64,000 nucleotides of DNA from Fannyhessea vaginae DSM 15829 (GTDB lineage Bacteria > Actinomycetota > Coriobacteriia > Coriobacteriales > Atopobiaceae): assembly GCF_000159235.2 (NCBI RefSeq), contig NZ_ACGK02000004.1, positions 50,132-114,131 of the forward strand, written 5' to 3'. The notes beneath the pieces are model-generated. The model saw only the letters and a program-made list of their open reading frames with translations. It ran no database searches and was not told where the DNA came from. Below are positions 54,293 through 63,780 of this stretch, in pieces. Positions within the stretch are counted from its first letter, which is position 1; each line of letters opens with the position of its first letter. A program made the translations under genes and the position numbers.

Positions 54293-55576
54293 TTATTCGC
54301 TATTCAGCGATTCCTCCCAAGCGGGATTTATGGCAATATCACTAATGCCTACATTATTTTTGCGATATTCAGCTAAGCTACTTACATCAAATAGATGTTC
54401 GTATGTGCCGGTCTTAAATACATAACGAGAGAACTCAAGAGGATCATCTTTGTCCTTCCCTCTGATAAGGCAATATACTGCAGACGGTGTTATTTCAAAC
54501 TTAACATAGTCTTTTCCGTCAGGGAGATCTTCGAACTCATAGAGCTGTTTGGCAGCTCCTGTTGTCAGGTCAATTGAAAACACCTTACCACTCGTAAGAT
54601 AATAGCAGCTGGTGCCCTGTATAACGCCTCTGGCTCTGCAAACTCCCATATTAGAACCAACAAAATTGCCTTTTTCATCTACTACATCAATAATACGATA
54701 CGTGTGATCTTTGAGGTTCCACTCTTCTAACACGCCATGCCCTGCACGATGATCCTTGCCGTCACCTGGCTCACCATCGGGATAATCAAGTTTAAAACTT
54801 AAAAGATAGATGCAGTCATTTAAGCGCTGATAACATGTTTCTGCATGCACAACGCCCCTACGGTAAGGAATACTTTCAAGCACCTGCGGGTTTTGAGGAT
54901 GATTTGCTGGATACGCCTGAACTAAAACGTCGAAGTTTTCTATCTGTGCAAGCTCTTCATCTGATACACCTGAATGCTTTTGATAGACCTCTTTGGCTTG
55001 ATCAAAAAGATTGGGCGCGTGTATAGTTTGCGTTATAGCATAAAGCGTATCATCACACGCTCCCATGCTCATATATCCGCCACGGACATCAATGATTTCG
55101 GTTTTTTCTGAATCCCCTAAAATAACAGGTTGTTTATAGCCATCGGGAGATCCTCCCGCTCCATAGAATGCCATAAACCCTTGCACGTTATTACGTGGAT
55201 AACGAGCATATTCTATTGCCAGCTTGATGTCGCGAGAAAGAACTTTTGTACCTTCTTCATTGGTAAAGAATTCCTGATCAGGGCCACCATAAAAGACACC
55301 AGCATGTGTCCAGACGAGTTTTGCAGAATCCATCTTGCCACATTGAAACGCGCGGATATTACCAGAAGGATCAGCAAGCACCGTATATCCAGTTTTTGGA
55401 ATGAGGCTTGTATCACCAGCAATATAAACACTAGTTAGGCGTATGGCAAGCGCTTGATCTTTTGTAGTAAAATCTCGAGCGCTTATAGTGGGAGCTGGCT
55501 TAAAGAAATAGTAGAGAGCAAACAATGCGCTGCAAACCACCACACAAGCAATGACTGCTAAAATTCGACGTTTCAT
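54293..55576 (-). CDS. Membrane-anchored extracytoplasmic protein, beta-propeller-like
   Basis: 427 residues from MKRRILAVIACVVVC (55576), which has GAGGA upstream; a longer start at 55606 is less likely. One N-terminal membrane anchor (5-25), then an all-beta outside domain with recurring blades (for example VLADPSGNIRAFQ, SFKLDYPDGE, YYLTSGKVFSIDLTTG). No catalytic motif recognised. It lies 38 bases downstream of the secreted hydrolase on the same strand and may act with it. Confidence 0.6.
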   Translation of the reverse strand: MKRRILAVIACVVVCSALFALYYFFKPAPTISARDFTTKDQALAIRLTSVYIAGDTSLIPKTGYTVLADPSGNIRAFQCGKMDSAKLVWTHAGVFYGGPDQEFFTNEEGTKVLSRDIKLAIEYARYPRNNVQGFMAFYGAGGSPDGYKQPVILGDSEKTEIIDVRGGYMSMGACDDTLYAITQTIHAPNLFDQAKEVYQKHSGVSDEELAQIENFDVLVQAYPANHPQNPQVLESIPYRRGVVHAETCYQRLNDCIYLLSFKLDYPDGEPGDGKDHRAGHGVLEEWNLKDHTYRIIDVVDEKGNFVGSNMGVCRARGVIQGTSCYYLTSGKVFSIDLTTGAAKQLYEFEDLPDGKDYVKFEITPSAVYCLIRGKDKDDPLEFSRYVFKTGTYEHLFDVSSLAEYRKNNVGISDIAINPAWEESLNSE

Positions 55577-55614
55577 AGCGTTCCTCATTTGTGTATAGTT
55601 GGACAATTGTTTAA

Positions 55615-56412
55615 TTATTGGTAGGGATCTTTTCTTTTACAACTATCGGGCGCTGTTTCAACAACCCAATTAACCTTTGTATACGTTGATTCCTTAATAT
55701 CGTAGGGAAAAACTCCCGAGCCACCATTTCCATCAAGATCAACGCCAGCGCCCTTCATATATGCAATCCAGACAAGTTGTGAACAATTGAGGTCATATGA
55801 ATCTAAATTCTTGTTGTCCCAAAAATAGAGATTATATGGACGATCGACTAAATTGAAATACGCATAATCGGCTGCTGCATTCTGCTGATCCTGTGTACAA
55901 GTAGTCTCCATAAGAACCGTGCCTTTTTGAACCACTACCTCACAATTCCAAGCCCATCTGCTGAGTTTACCTGGCCCTTGGGCTTCTACAATCCAATTAT
56001 AGCCCCCATAAATCCCGATATGTCCATGTTCTACTCCTAGTGTAGAAGCAGGAGTAAGAAACATATCACCTTTGTTATAAGAAGTTGGCAGTTGAACTGA
56101 TTCATTATTAGCATTGCTTTTTGTTTGTAATAAACGAATCTCGGCAAGAGTCTCGTCACGATAGCGAGCATTTTGACGAATTTCCTTAACGATATCTTGC
56201 AATGTTTCTTCTCTTGTTTTACCTGTTCTTTCAGCTATTTTATCGGCAGATTCAATAACCATGTGCTCAGTAGTACCTGGATTAGTGCGTACAATCTCAT
56301 TTATTAACTCATGTTCTGTTACGCTTGAAGCTTGAACAGGAATAGTAGGGATAAATAAAGAAAGGGCTATACCCACAACGATAAAAAGCCCTAAGCGATG
56401 AGTGCGGCTCAT
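55615..56412 (-). CDS. Secreted YiiX/NlpC-P60-like cysteine hydrolase
   Basis: 265 residues with a cleavable signal peptide (cut near IPVQA-SS, residue 29). A helical region (35-100) precedes a permuted papain-like fold: GDMFLTP and EHGHIGIYGG with the catalytic His, IVEAQGPG, then DLNCSQLVWIAY with the nucleophile Cys near 213. Such enzymes cut or amidate peptides of cell wall or lipids. First gene of a two-gene unit with the beta-propeller-like protein. GGAGG precedes ATG. Confidence 0.72.
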   Translation of the reverse strand: MSRTHRLGLFIVVGIALSLFIPTIPVQASSVTEHELINEIVRTNPGTTEHMVIESADKIAERTGKTREETLQDIVKEIRQNARYRDETLAEIRLLQTKSNANNESVQLPTSYNKGDMFLTPASTLGVEHGHIGIYGGYNWIVEAQGPGKLSRWAWNCEVVVQKGTVLMETTCTQDQQNAAADYAYFNLVDRPYNLYFWDNKNLDSYDLNCSQLVWIAYMKGAGVDLDGNGGSGVFPYDIKESTYTKVNWVVETAPDSCKRKDPYQ

Positions 56413-56590
56413 AATTGAACCTCCTTTCGTCAGACAAGATTGAAGTCTTATCTTATGTGATTATATTGCTATTATTTTATACTATTTTCTTAAATCTATT
56501 GACAAGAATTTAATAATTGGTTTTCCATTTTTGAGTTTATCCCGAACGTACCGTTATGGACAAACAATTAAAGATGAGAGCTGTTCGATA

Positions 56591-56713
56591 GATGGACCTT
56601 TACAGACAATACCTTATTTTACAGTCGCTTACATAAGAAGAGATTATAAGGAACAATTGGAATAACTATAATATGGCATATTATCAAGCAAATCGTAAGC
56701 CTTTTAACGGCAA
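56591..56713 (+). pseudogene. Decayed RelE-toxin fragment plus hairpin-repeat remnant
   Basis: GGACCTTTACAGACAATACC matches the middle of the RelE gene at 43367, and codons for VAYIRRDYKEQLE-stop (ending 56665) match its C-terminus (VIYARRDQ...). The middle part is deleted. The next bases, CAAGCAAATCGTAAGCC and TTTTAACGGCAACT, correspond to the start of the hairpin repeat that follows RelE at 43556. So a related toxin module once stood here. Confidence 0.6.
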
Positions 56714-56965
56714 CTCTCTCCCAGCGCTAAAACGCGTGACCACTATTCATGCCGTGCTGTACACTCAACTCTCTTTTCACGCCACATAATTTTAACGAGC
56801 GTTGAGGCAGCGTATCTTTTCCTTAAGCATGCCGAGCATGGATATCAAAAGTTCATCACAAATGGCCAAACGATGTACGAAAAAAGCCATGCTCATGTAA
56901 AGGATCTCCTTGCCCAAGCGCAATTTGACGAGTTCCGTAAAAAATATAGCGAGCATCAGGAATAA
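56708..56965 (+). pseudogene. Start-less ORF fragment, unknown
   Basis: 85 codons open to TAA at 56963, without ATG, GTG or TTG at the 5' part. The last 60 residues (SVEAAYLFLKHAEHGYQKF, HAHVKDLLAQAQFDEF) look like a helical, coding-type sequence. It may be the C-terminus of a lost backbone gene. No family recognised. Confidence 0.3.
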
Positions 56966-57100
56966 TTTGATTGTGGGAATGGCTTAGCGCACGCGCAGCT
57001 CGGTGTCGTGTGCAGCTCGGTGTTGCGCGCAGTATGATTCTGCGCCATCTAGGCGCCGCGGCGGAGTTTCGAACCAGCTTTACAGAACATTACGCTTAAT

Positions 57101-57276
57101 ATTCGAAAAAAACCTTATTTGACACGAGTTTTTGTAGCGCAGAGCCATGGGAACAAAAAATGTGTTTTTCATTTGACCAGGTAGGCGCATTGAGCAAGTT
57201 TTGAGAACGTCTTAAAACCGCCGCGAAGGGCAATTTTTGGCTTCAGAACTCGTGTCAAACGGGGTATTTTTCGAAT
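57101..57276. repeat. Long inverted repeat (30-bp arms)
   Basis: 57101-57130 and 57247-57276 are inverted copies matching at 26 of 30 positions; the core TTTGACACGAGTT / AACTCGTGTCAAA is perfect. The 116 bases between them contain AAACCGCCGCG. Size and form fit a miniature element or a folded intergenic repeat of the host group. No transposase is linked. Confidence 0.65.
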
Positions 57277-57455
57277 TTTTCTCAAAGTTTTTTGTAAATG
57301 GGGTCGCCAGGGCCTCATCTGACGGCAAATTACATGGATTTCAGGGCAGTTTTGCTCACAGAGTGCACATTGCTCACAAGCTTATCCTTCAAACTAAAAC
57401 ACCACACATAGCCGCGCGTCCATTACATCAAAGGCTGGCGCGCGCCTTGCATAAC

Positions 57456-57494
57456 TTTACCCAAATTTTACCTAATGAATTCCTGCACTTTACA
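57456..57494 (+). promoter_or_regulatory. Pho-box-like tandem upstream of pstS
   Basis: TTTACC at 57456-57461, TTTACC at 57467-57472 and TTTACA at 57489-57494. The steps are 11 and 22 bases, so all three fall on one face of the helix with one position skipped. PhoP of Bacillus and related regulators bind TT(A/T)ACA repeats spaced by 5 bases. It is 92 bases before pstS and a Pho-type regulator is encoded in the same cluster. Confidence 0.6.
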
Positions 57495-57586
57495 TCTACT
57501 TAGTAGCATGAATGTAAGCGCATCGTACAAACACTACGTACGGTACAGCTCAAAGTCATAACGTAAAACAACACAAAGGAGAACGA

Positions 57587-58480
57587 ATGACACACTATAT
57601 AACTCGACGCCAAGCATGTATTTTGGGAGCCGGCCTATTGGCTAGTGCTGCTAACTTAGCATTAACGTGCTGTGCAAAGACAGATGACAAAACCGCGGAT
57701 ACCTCTAGCTCAAATTTACAGGGAAGTATTTCGCTTGCGGGCAGCACATCCATGGAAAAGATGTGCGAAGCGCTTAGCGAAGGATTTATGGAAACATATC
57801 CTAACGTGCGTGTTTCGGTTGAATACACGGGCTCCAGTGCTGGCATAGAGTCGCTTACGTCGGGCTTGTGCAACATTGCTAATAGCTCTCGAGAGCTTTC
57901 TCAAGCCGAAAAATCATCGGGTATCGTTGGGAACGTAGTTGCACTCGACGGTATCGCCGTTATCGTTAACAAAGCAAATACCTGCACGAGCATTACAAAA
58001 AGCCAGCTCAAACAAATTTTTACCCGCTCGATTACTTCTTGGAGTGATGTAGGCGGCGCAGACGCTGCTATCGTTGTCATCGGCCGTGAGAATGCCTCGG
58101 GTACGCGTAGTGCATTTGAAGAGCTTGTTGATGTTAAAAATAGCTGCGTGTATGCTCAAGAGCTCGATTCAACAGGAGCCGTACTTGCAAAAGTTGCCTC
58201 AACGCCAGGCGCAATTGGTTATATCTCATTAGACGCTCTTTCTGACTCGGTTAACGCGCTGGTACTTGATGGCGTGGCTCCAACGGCAGACACAATTGCC
58301 TCACAGCAATATCCACTTGTACGACCATTTATTATGGCTACTAAAGGAGCGGTGTCCGAACAATCAGCATTGGTACAAGCATGGTTTTCATATATAGAAT
58401 CTGACGAGGGCATACAAATAATACAACGTGCTGGTGTTATGCCAGCCAAGTCAAATACAGCAGACGCAACAGCACAGTAG
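57587..58480 (+). CDS. pstS: Phosphate ABC transporter substrate-binding protein PstS
   Basis: 297 residues, AAGGAG before the ATG. Twin-arginine-like start (TRRQACILGAG) with lipobox near LTCC, so it is a surface lipoprotein. Phosphate-binding motifs: AGSTSMEKMCEAL near 53, EYTGSSAGIESLTSG near 85, and GRENASGTRSAFEEL near 165. First gene of the pst operon; the Pho-box-like motif lies upstream. Confidence 0.94.
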   Translation: MTHYITRRQACILGAGLLASAANLALTCCAKTDDKTADTSSSNLQGSISLAGSTSMEKMCEALSEGFMETYPNVRVSVEYTGSSAGIESLTSGLCNIANSSRELSQAEKSSGIVGNVVALDGIAVIVNKANTCTSITKSQLKQIFTRSITSWSDVGGADAAIVVIGRENASGTRSAFEELVDVKNSCVYAQELDSTGAVLAKVASTPGAIGYISLDALSDSVNALVLDGVAPTADTIASQQYPLVRPFIMATKGAVSEQSALVQAWFSYIESDEGIQIIQRAGVMPAKSNTADATAQ

Positions 58481-58490
58481 AAGGTGACAT

Positions 58491-59402
58491 ATGCTTCTTC
58501 ATCAAAAACAGCGTGTACAAGAGCGCGCCGCTCAAACTGTGTGCGCAGCTTGCGCGTGTATCGCGGCGCTCGCGGTCGCCTCGATAAGCGTATACATTTT
58601 AATAAGTGGATTACCTGCGCTTATGCATATCGGTATTGGTAATATGCTGTGCGGCGTACAGTGGAGCCCAACAACAAACCCTCCTGTATTCGGTATAAAC
58701 TATATTATTCTTGCGTCTGCTCTTGCAACGGCGGTAAGTGTTTGCATTGGCCTGCCGTTAAGCATTGCTGTTTCAATTTACATAACGGAGCTTGCGCCTG
58801 CGCGTGTTGCAGCAATCGTAAGTAGCTTTATAGAACTGTTAGCCGGAATCCCCTCCGTAATATATGGTCTGGTGGGAATGGTTGTGCTGTGTCCCCTGCT
58901 ATACCACGCTGAACTTGCTATATACAGCAATGATCCAGCACATCAATACTCCGGCGGCTCTAACATGCTTGCGTGCGTATGCGTACTAGCAATTATGGTA
59001 CTTCCAACCATGATAGGTATGAGCGTGTCGGCACTTCGTTCGGTACCCACATCGCTTCGTGCCTCGTCGTATGCGCTTGGCGCTACGCGCATACAAACAA
59101 TCGTAAAAGTTGTTATTCCTGCAGCTAAATCAGGTATTTTCGCCGCAATCGTGTTGGGCGTTGGACGAGCACTGGGCGAAGCCATGGCAATTAGCATGGT
59201 AGCTGGTGGTGGCGTTAACCTACCTCTTCCGTTCGCTTCGGTGCGCCTGCTTACAACCCAGCTCGTAAGCGAGATGAGCTACGCGCAAGGGCTTCATAAA
59301 GAGGCGTTGTTTGCCGTAGGTGTTGTACTGTATGTGTTTATTATCTGCATAAATAGCATCGTACTCCTCACAAAACGAAAGAAGCATTGCTATGGAGAAT
59401 AA
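58491..59402 (+). CDS. pstC: Phosphate ABC transporter permease PstC
   Basis: 303 residues with six membrane segments; ELLAGIPSVIYGLVG near 118 and the EAA loop SYALGATRIQTI near 190 with GRALGEAMAI near 228 are PstC signatures. It starts ten bases after pstS and its last 11 bases overlap pstA. Confidence 0.94.
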   Translation: MLLHQKQRVQERAAQTVCAACACIAALAVASISVYILISGLPALMHIGIGNMLCGVQWSPTTNPPVFGINYIILASALATAVSVCIGLPLSIAVSIYITELAPARVAAIVSSFIELLAGIPSVIYGLVGMVVLCPLLYHAELAIYSNDPAHQYSGGSNMLACVCVLAIMVLPTMIGMSVSALRSVPTSLRASSYALGATRIQTIVKVVIPAAKSGIFAAIVLGVGRALGEAMAISMVAGGGVNLPLPFASVRLLTTQLVSEMSYAQGLHKEALFAVGVVLYVFIICINSIVLLTKRKKHCYGE

Positions 59403-60366
59403 CACTATCCCCGCTTCTGGCGCGGCACAGGTGTCCAACACCATGGGCGCGTCTACCAACGTCTGCGCGTCCACTGCCGTGCGCGCACCACGCTTGCCAC
59501 ATGAAATTGCTGTTGCAACTGCAGATTTCACCGTATACACATGTGTGTATATATCAGCAGCTCTTATTGTGTTGCTACTGGTAGGTATAATTGGGTACGT
59601 ACTTGCCCAAGGGTGGCCCGCCCTTAACCTCGAGTTTTTTACGTGTAGTACGTCACTACGAAAAGGCACCATAGGCGTTGCAGGAAATATTATCAATACA
59701 CTCATCATTGTGGTGGCAACACTTGCCATCGCCATACCGATTGGCGTTGGAGGCGCCATTTACCTGCAAGAATATGCAACTAACAAAAAACTTGTGCGTG
59801 TTATAGATTTTGCCACCGATGTTCTTGCTGGCATTCCTTCTATCATTTTTGGACTATTTGGCATGCTGTTTTTTGGACAAGTCCTTCGGCTTGGATATAG
59901 TCTGTTGTGCGGTGCTCTGACGCTTGCGTTAATGGTGCTTCCGCTCATTACGCGCAACACGCAAGAGGCACTTACGTGTGTACCCCAAGGCTATAAACTT
60001 GGCGCTTTTGGCTTAGGTGCAGGTAAATGGCATACTATCCGAACCATTTTGTTGCCCGTGGCAGCACCTTCTATAGTAACAGGCGTTATTTTGGCGCTTG
60101 GCCGCATTGTTGCCGAATCCGCAGCGTTGCTCTTTACTGCAGGAAGCGCAAAACTGTTGCCTCAAAGTATAGACGCGCTGTTTTCAAAATTGTTTACATC
60201 GGGTGGAACTCTTACTGTTCAACTTTATCTAAGTGCTACCAGTCAGGGCGATTTTACCACAGCATTTGGCATTGCTTGCATTCTTCTTGTGTTCACTCTG
60301 CTCATCAATGTGGCAACTCACGCGCTTATAGCACGCACTAGTTCTAGAACTCTTCAAACTTCATAG
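59392..60366 (+). CDS. pstA: Phosphate ABC transporter permease PstA
   Basis: 324 residues; a polar 40-residue N-terminal extension precedes six membrane segments. GVGGAIYLQEYA near 120, VLAGIPSIIFGLFG near 145 and the EAA loop LGAFGLGAGKWHTI near 202 are characteristic. Overlaps pstC; the partner in the membrane channel. Confidence 0.94.
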   Translation: MENNTIPASGAAQVSNTMGASTNVCASTAVRAPRLPHEIAVATADFTVYTCVYISAALIVLLLVGIIGYVLAQGWPALNLEFFTCSTSLRKGTIGVAGNIINTLIIVVATLAIAIPIGVGGAIYLQEYATNKKLVRVIDFATDVLAGIPSIIFGLFGMLFFGQVLRLGYSLLCGALTLALMVLPLITRNTQEALTCVPQGYKLGAFGLGAGKWHTIRTILLPVAAPSIVTGVILALGRIVAESAALLFTAGSAKLLPQSIDALFSKLFTSGGTLTVQLYLSATSQGDFTTAFGIACILLVFTLLINVATHALIARTSSRTLQTS

Positions 60367-60426
60367 TACCACCTGCCTATAAGCATTCTACCAGCATAAA
60401 ACAAGCCTAAGAAAGGTTCAGATCGT

Positions 60427-61326
60427 ATGACATTCTTTACAGAGACGCAACCAACCACCGCGCAAGACGCACAGGAGGGAGTGCAAAGAGCCCAAAGCTC
60501 AGCGCCGCACGTGCAAGCAGCTCCAATGCTAGCGCTGTGCGTGCAGCCAGCTCCAACGCCGTCCGCGCAGCACTCCACCAAAATGCACATTTCTCATCTA
60601 AATGTGTTCTACGGAGCCACGCATGCACTGCAAAACATTACGCTCGACATTTACAATCACAGTGTGCTTGCGCTTATTGGACCTTCGGGCTGTGGCAAAA
60701 GCACGTTTTTGCGCTGTCTTAACAGAATGAACGACACGCTGTCCTCGGCTCGTATCAGCGGAAACGTCCTTCTTGATGGTAAAGACATATACGCGCCAAA
60801 CAGTAACGTAATTCGCTTGCGCAAACGCGTTGGTATGGTGTTTCAGCAACCGAATCCGTTTCCGATGAGCATTTACGACAATGTTGAATATGGTCCGCGC
60901 GTGCACGGTATTACAAAAAAGAGCAGCTTAGACGAAATTGTTACGCGCAGCTTACAACGCGCTGCCATCTATAACGAGGTAAAAGACCACCTCAACGATT
61001 CGGCACTCAGCTTATCAGGCGGCCAGCAACAGCGCTTATGTATTGCACGAGCGCTTGCCGTTGAGCCAGAAGTGTTGCTTATGGATGAACCAACAAGCGC
61101 CCTTGACCCTATATCAACTGCTAAAATTGAAGAGCTTATCGCAAGCCTCAAAGAGCACTATACTGTTGTTATTGTTACCCACAACATGCAGCAGGCGGCA
61201 CGTGTGTCCGATTATACGGCGTTTTTTCTTTTGGGCGAGATGGTAGAAACTAATAGCACGTACCAACTGTTTCATGAGCCTCATGATGAACGCTGCGCAG
61301 ATTATGTTATGGGACGGTTTGGTTAG
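60427..61326 (+). CDS. pstB: Phosphate ABC transporter ATPase PstB
   Basis: 299 residues. About 50 residues of Ala/Gln/Pro-rich sequence come before the usual start ([12 protein letters not shown]). GPSGCGKST near 87 (Walker A), [15 protein letters not shown] near 197 and [11 protein letters not shown] near 220 are intact. Energises PstCA. A start nearer residue 50 is possible but GAAAGG lies before ATG 60427. Stop directly precedes the regulator gene. Confidence 0.93.
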   Translation: MTFFTETQPTTAQDAQEGVQRAQSSAPHVQAAPMLALCVQPAPTPSAQHSTKMHISHLNVFYGATHALQNITLDIYNHSVLALIGPSGCGKSTFLRCLNRMNDTLSSARISGNVLLDGKDIYAPNSNVIRLRKRVGMVFQQPNPFPMSIYDNVEYGPRVHGITKKSSLDEIVTRSLQRAAIYNEVKDHLNDSALSLSGGQQQRLCIARALAVEPEVLLMDEPTSALDPISTAKIEELIASLKEHYTVVIVTHNMQQAARVSDYTAFFLLGEMVETNSTYQLFHEPHDERCADYVMGRFG

Positions 61327-61358
61327 TGCAAGGTGATATACAAGCATGGAGTGTACCG

Positions 61359-62066
61359 ATGGAGTGTATCTATGTTGTTGAAGACGATGTGAGTATTCAA
61401 GAAATTGAAATTATCGCTCTTAAAAACAGTAACTACGACGTGCAAGCCTTCTCGTGTGCCGCCGATTTTTTTGCTGCGCTTAAAACACGCACGCCGCAGC
61501 TCATTTTGCTTGATATCATGCTGCCCGACGCCGACGGTAATACCATTACACGTACTCTAAGAAGCAACGCCCAATGGTCACACATCCCCATTATTATGAT
61601 TACGGCAAAAACAACCGAAATGGATATGATACGCGGGCTTGATAACGGCGCGGATGATTATATTCGCAAGCCGTTTTCTGTTATGGAGCTCCTCTCTCGC
61701 ATTCGCGCGCTCTTGCGCCGAGCACAAACGCCTGCGCAAATGCCTGCCGATAAGTACTCTGTGTGCCGAGTAGGTGCAATTATGCTTGATCCCGCGCGCC
61801 ATTACGTGTGCGTGCACGATACGCCTGTTAATCTTACGCACAAGGAATACGATTTACTTCACTACCTTATGTTACACGAAGGACTGGTGTTTACACGCGA
61901 GGTTCTTATGCAGGCAGTGTGGGGCTTTGATTTTGAGGGCGAAAGTAGAACAGTTGATATGCATATTAAAACACTGCGACAAAAGCTAGGGGACGCGTCG
62001 TGCTACGTGCATACGGTTCGCGGTGTTGGGTATTGCGTTAAATCAGACGATATCCATACAGCGTAG
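61359..62066 (+). CDS. phoB: PhoB/PhoP-type OmpR-family response regulator
   Basis: 235 residues from MECIYVVEDD (61359, GGAG seven bases upstream). Receiver domain 1-118: acidic pair EDD at 8-10, phospho-Asp in LLDIMLPDADG near 51, Thr/Lys in MITAKT and RKPFS. Winged helix 135-230 (LTHKEYDLLHYLML, VWGFDFEGESRTVDMHIKTL). Directly downstream of pstB and followed by a kinase gene, so phosphate control is likely. Confidence 0.86.
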   Translation: MECIYVVEDDVSIQEIEIIALKNSNYDVQAFSCAADFFAALKTRTPQLILLDIMLPDADGNTITRTLRSNAQWSHIPIIMITAKTTEMDMIRGLDNGADDYIRKPFSVMELLSRIRALLRRAQTPAQMPADKYSVCRVGAIMLDPARHYVCVHDTPVNLTHKEYDLLHYLMLHEGLVFTREVLMQAVWGFDFEGESRTVDMHIKTLRQKLGDASCYVHTVRGVGYCVKSDDIHTA

Positions 62067-62136
62067 GAGCAACTTAGTTTCAAGGAATGTTCATCTGCGT
62101 TCTAAAACGATAAGCATGCAGCATGGGAGCGGCGCT

Positions 62137-63468
62137 ATGAAGAAGAAAATCAGTCTGCACTTGGCCATTATTTCGTGCTTGGCGCTTATTTTGTGCACGT
62201 GCGCACTCACAGGTGTGTTTTATCGTATATTTTTTGAGCAAATCAAGCACGATATCCGCGTTAACGCAGAGCTCATTTGCACTAATGACGCGCTCAGACA
62301 AACACAAGATGCCTCATCGGTGCAGCGCTTGTATGGCTCGCTTGATAACAATAATTTACGGATGACGTGGATTCGCGCAGATGGTCGCGTGCTTTTTGAT
62401 AACGACGTTGATGAGCACTCAATGGCAAACCATCTTGATCGCCCCGAGATTCAAGACGCGCTGCACAAAGGGCAAGGCGAAAGTACGCGTCACTCTGCAT
62501 CATCGCATTTTGATACCTATTATTATGCCGTTTTGCTGGACAACGGAACAATCGTCCGCCTTTCCATGCATGTGCAGACCATTGCCGACATCTTTTTTGC
62601 CACGCTACCCATTGTTGGAGGAATTGTCCTTGTTGTATTCCTCATTTGTGTGCTTGTAGGCAGACATCTTACAAAGGACTTGCTGGGGCATTTAGATGTC
62701 CTTGCAAAAAATTACGACTTACCACCAAGCACACCTGTGTATAAAGAGCTAGAACCTTTTATACGAACAATGCGTGAGCAGCACGAAAAAATCCTTCTTG
62801 CTGCAAAAAGCAGACAAGATTTTACGGCAAATGTAACGCACGAGCTTAAAACACCCATTACAGCTATCAGCGGTTATGCCGAGCTTATCGAAAATAAGAT
62901 GGTTGACGCAGAAGAAGCCGTGCATGTAGCTGCACAAATTAGGGAAAATTCGCACCGTTTACTGTCGCTTGTGTGCGACACTATTCGCTTGTCGGAGCTT
63001 GATCACCCTGAATTTGAGCATAAGTTTGAAGACGTGGATTTACTTATGTTAGCGCGCGAAACAACTCAAGCATTGCAGCCGATTGCGGAGCAACGCGGAT
63101 TAACCTTAACGTGTAGCGGCACTTCGGTGCGAGTACAGGGCAACTATGCACTGTTGCGTGAAATGCTTGAAAATTTAATACAAAATGCGCTTACGTATAA
63201 CAAAACGTCTGGTAGCGTGTGCGTATGCGTTGTTATCGAACATACAAGACCAACAATCGTGGTAAAGGATACAGGCATTGGCATTCCAGAAGCCGAACAA
63301 GCGCGTATCTTTGAGCGCTTTTATCGTGTTGACAAGTCGCATGCACGCCAAACAGGGGGAACTGGATTAGGTCTTGCGATCGTAAAGCATATAGCCGACA
63401 TTCATTCGGCAACTATTCATATAAAAAGCGAGCTTGGCGTTGGTACAGAAATGCGCTTTGTGTTTTGA
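62137..63468 (+). CDS. phoR: PhoR-type sensor histidine kinase
   Basis: 443 residues from MKKKISLHL (62137, GGGAG upstream); two membrane segments (about 8-28 and 150-172) bracket an outer sensor region of about 120 residues. HisKA: FTANVTHELKTPITAISGY with the phosphorylated His near 239. ATPase: NLIQNALTYNK (N box), VKDTGIGIPEAE, GGTGLGLAIVKH. No phoU gene lies between pstB and this pair. TCS partner of the regulator upstream. Confidence 0.88.
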   Translation: MKKKISLHLAIISCLALILCTCALTGVFYRIFFEQIKHDIRVNAELICTNDALRQTQDASSVQRLYGSLDNNNLRMTWIRADGRVLFDNDVDEHSMANHLDRPEIQDALHKGQGESTRHSASSHFDTYYYAVLLDNGTIVRLSMHVQTIADIFFATLPIVGGIVLVVFLICVLVGRHLTKDLLGHLDVLAKNYDLPPSTPVYKELEPFIRTMREQHEKILLAAKSRQDFTANVTHELKTPITAISGYAELIENKMVDAEEAVHVAAQIRENSHRLLSLVCDTIRLSELDHPEFEHKFEDVDLLMLARETTQALQPIAEQRGLTLTCSGTSVRVQGNYALLREMLENLIQNALTYNKTSGSVCVCVVIEHTRPTIVVKDTGIGIPEAEQARIFERFYRVDKSHARQTGGTGLGLAIVKHIADIHSATIHIKSELGVGTEMRFVF

Positions 63469-63780
63469 TACAAATAAAATAGATAATAATAAAATAAAGG
63501 TGGATTAAAAGCGCAACGTATTTAAGAAAACCCTTAGACCAAAGCATGGGCCGCAGAAAAAATTATTGAGATTATTTACAACTTATAAGAAATTACCTAT
63601 TAAAGACAAGGTTCAATAAGTAATTATGAATCTCTTAATAGTGCAAATTATGGTGAACGAAGAAAGTTCGAAGGTTGATTTATACCAACTAAAAGTTCTC
63701 AAGCAGCTTATCCCACAAACAGAAACCAGATGTCTCACACACATCCAACCAGAGACACGCGATATACAAATGTCCCTCGT
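63469..63780. other. Gene-free region between phoR and the rRNA operon
   Basis: About 300 bases. A-T-rich at 63469-63530, no clear terminator hairpin. The last bases (63773-63790) are the distal arm of the 5S processing stem. An apparent ORF across 63626-63934 overlaps the 5S gene on the other strand and is not real. Confidence 0.5.

Larger units (their letters stand above)
56413..57586. other. Long gene-poor region
   Basis: Nearly 1.2 kb between the secreted hydrolase (minus) and pstS (plus). It holds a RelE-toxin relic with part of the hairpin repeat, a start-less ORF fragment, a short tandem (CAGCTCGGTGT twice at 56997-57025), a long inverted repeat at 57101-57276, and the Pho-box-like motif at 57456-57494. 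No intact gene. Confidence 0.6.

Noticed and set aside
56997..57080. tRNA-like sequence (GGTTCGAAAC on the minus strand)
   Set aside because: The flanking bases cannot form a T stem, and no acceptor or anticodon arms are present.
57237..57503. 88-codon plus-strand ORF upstream of pstS
   Set aside because: It runs through the inverted repeat and the Pho-box-like motif, lacks an SD and has no coding-like composition.
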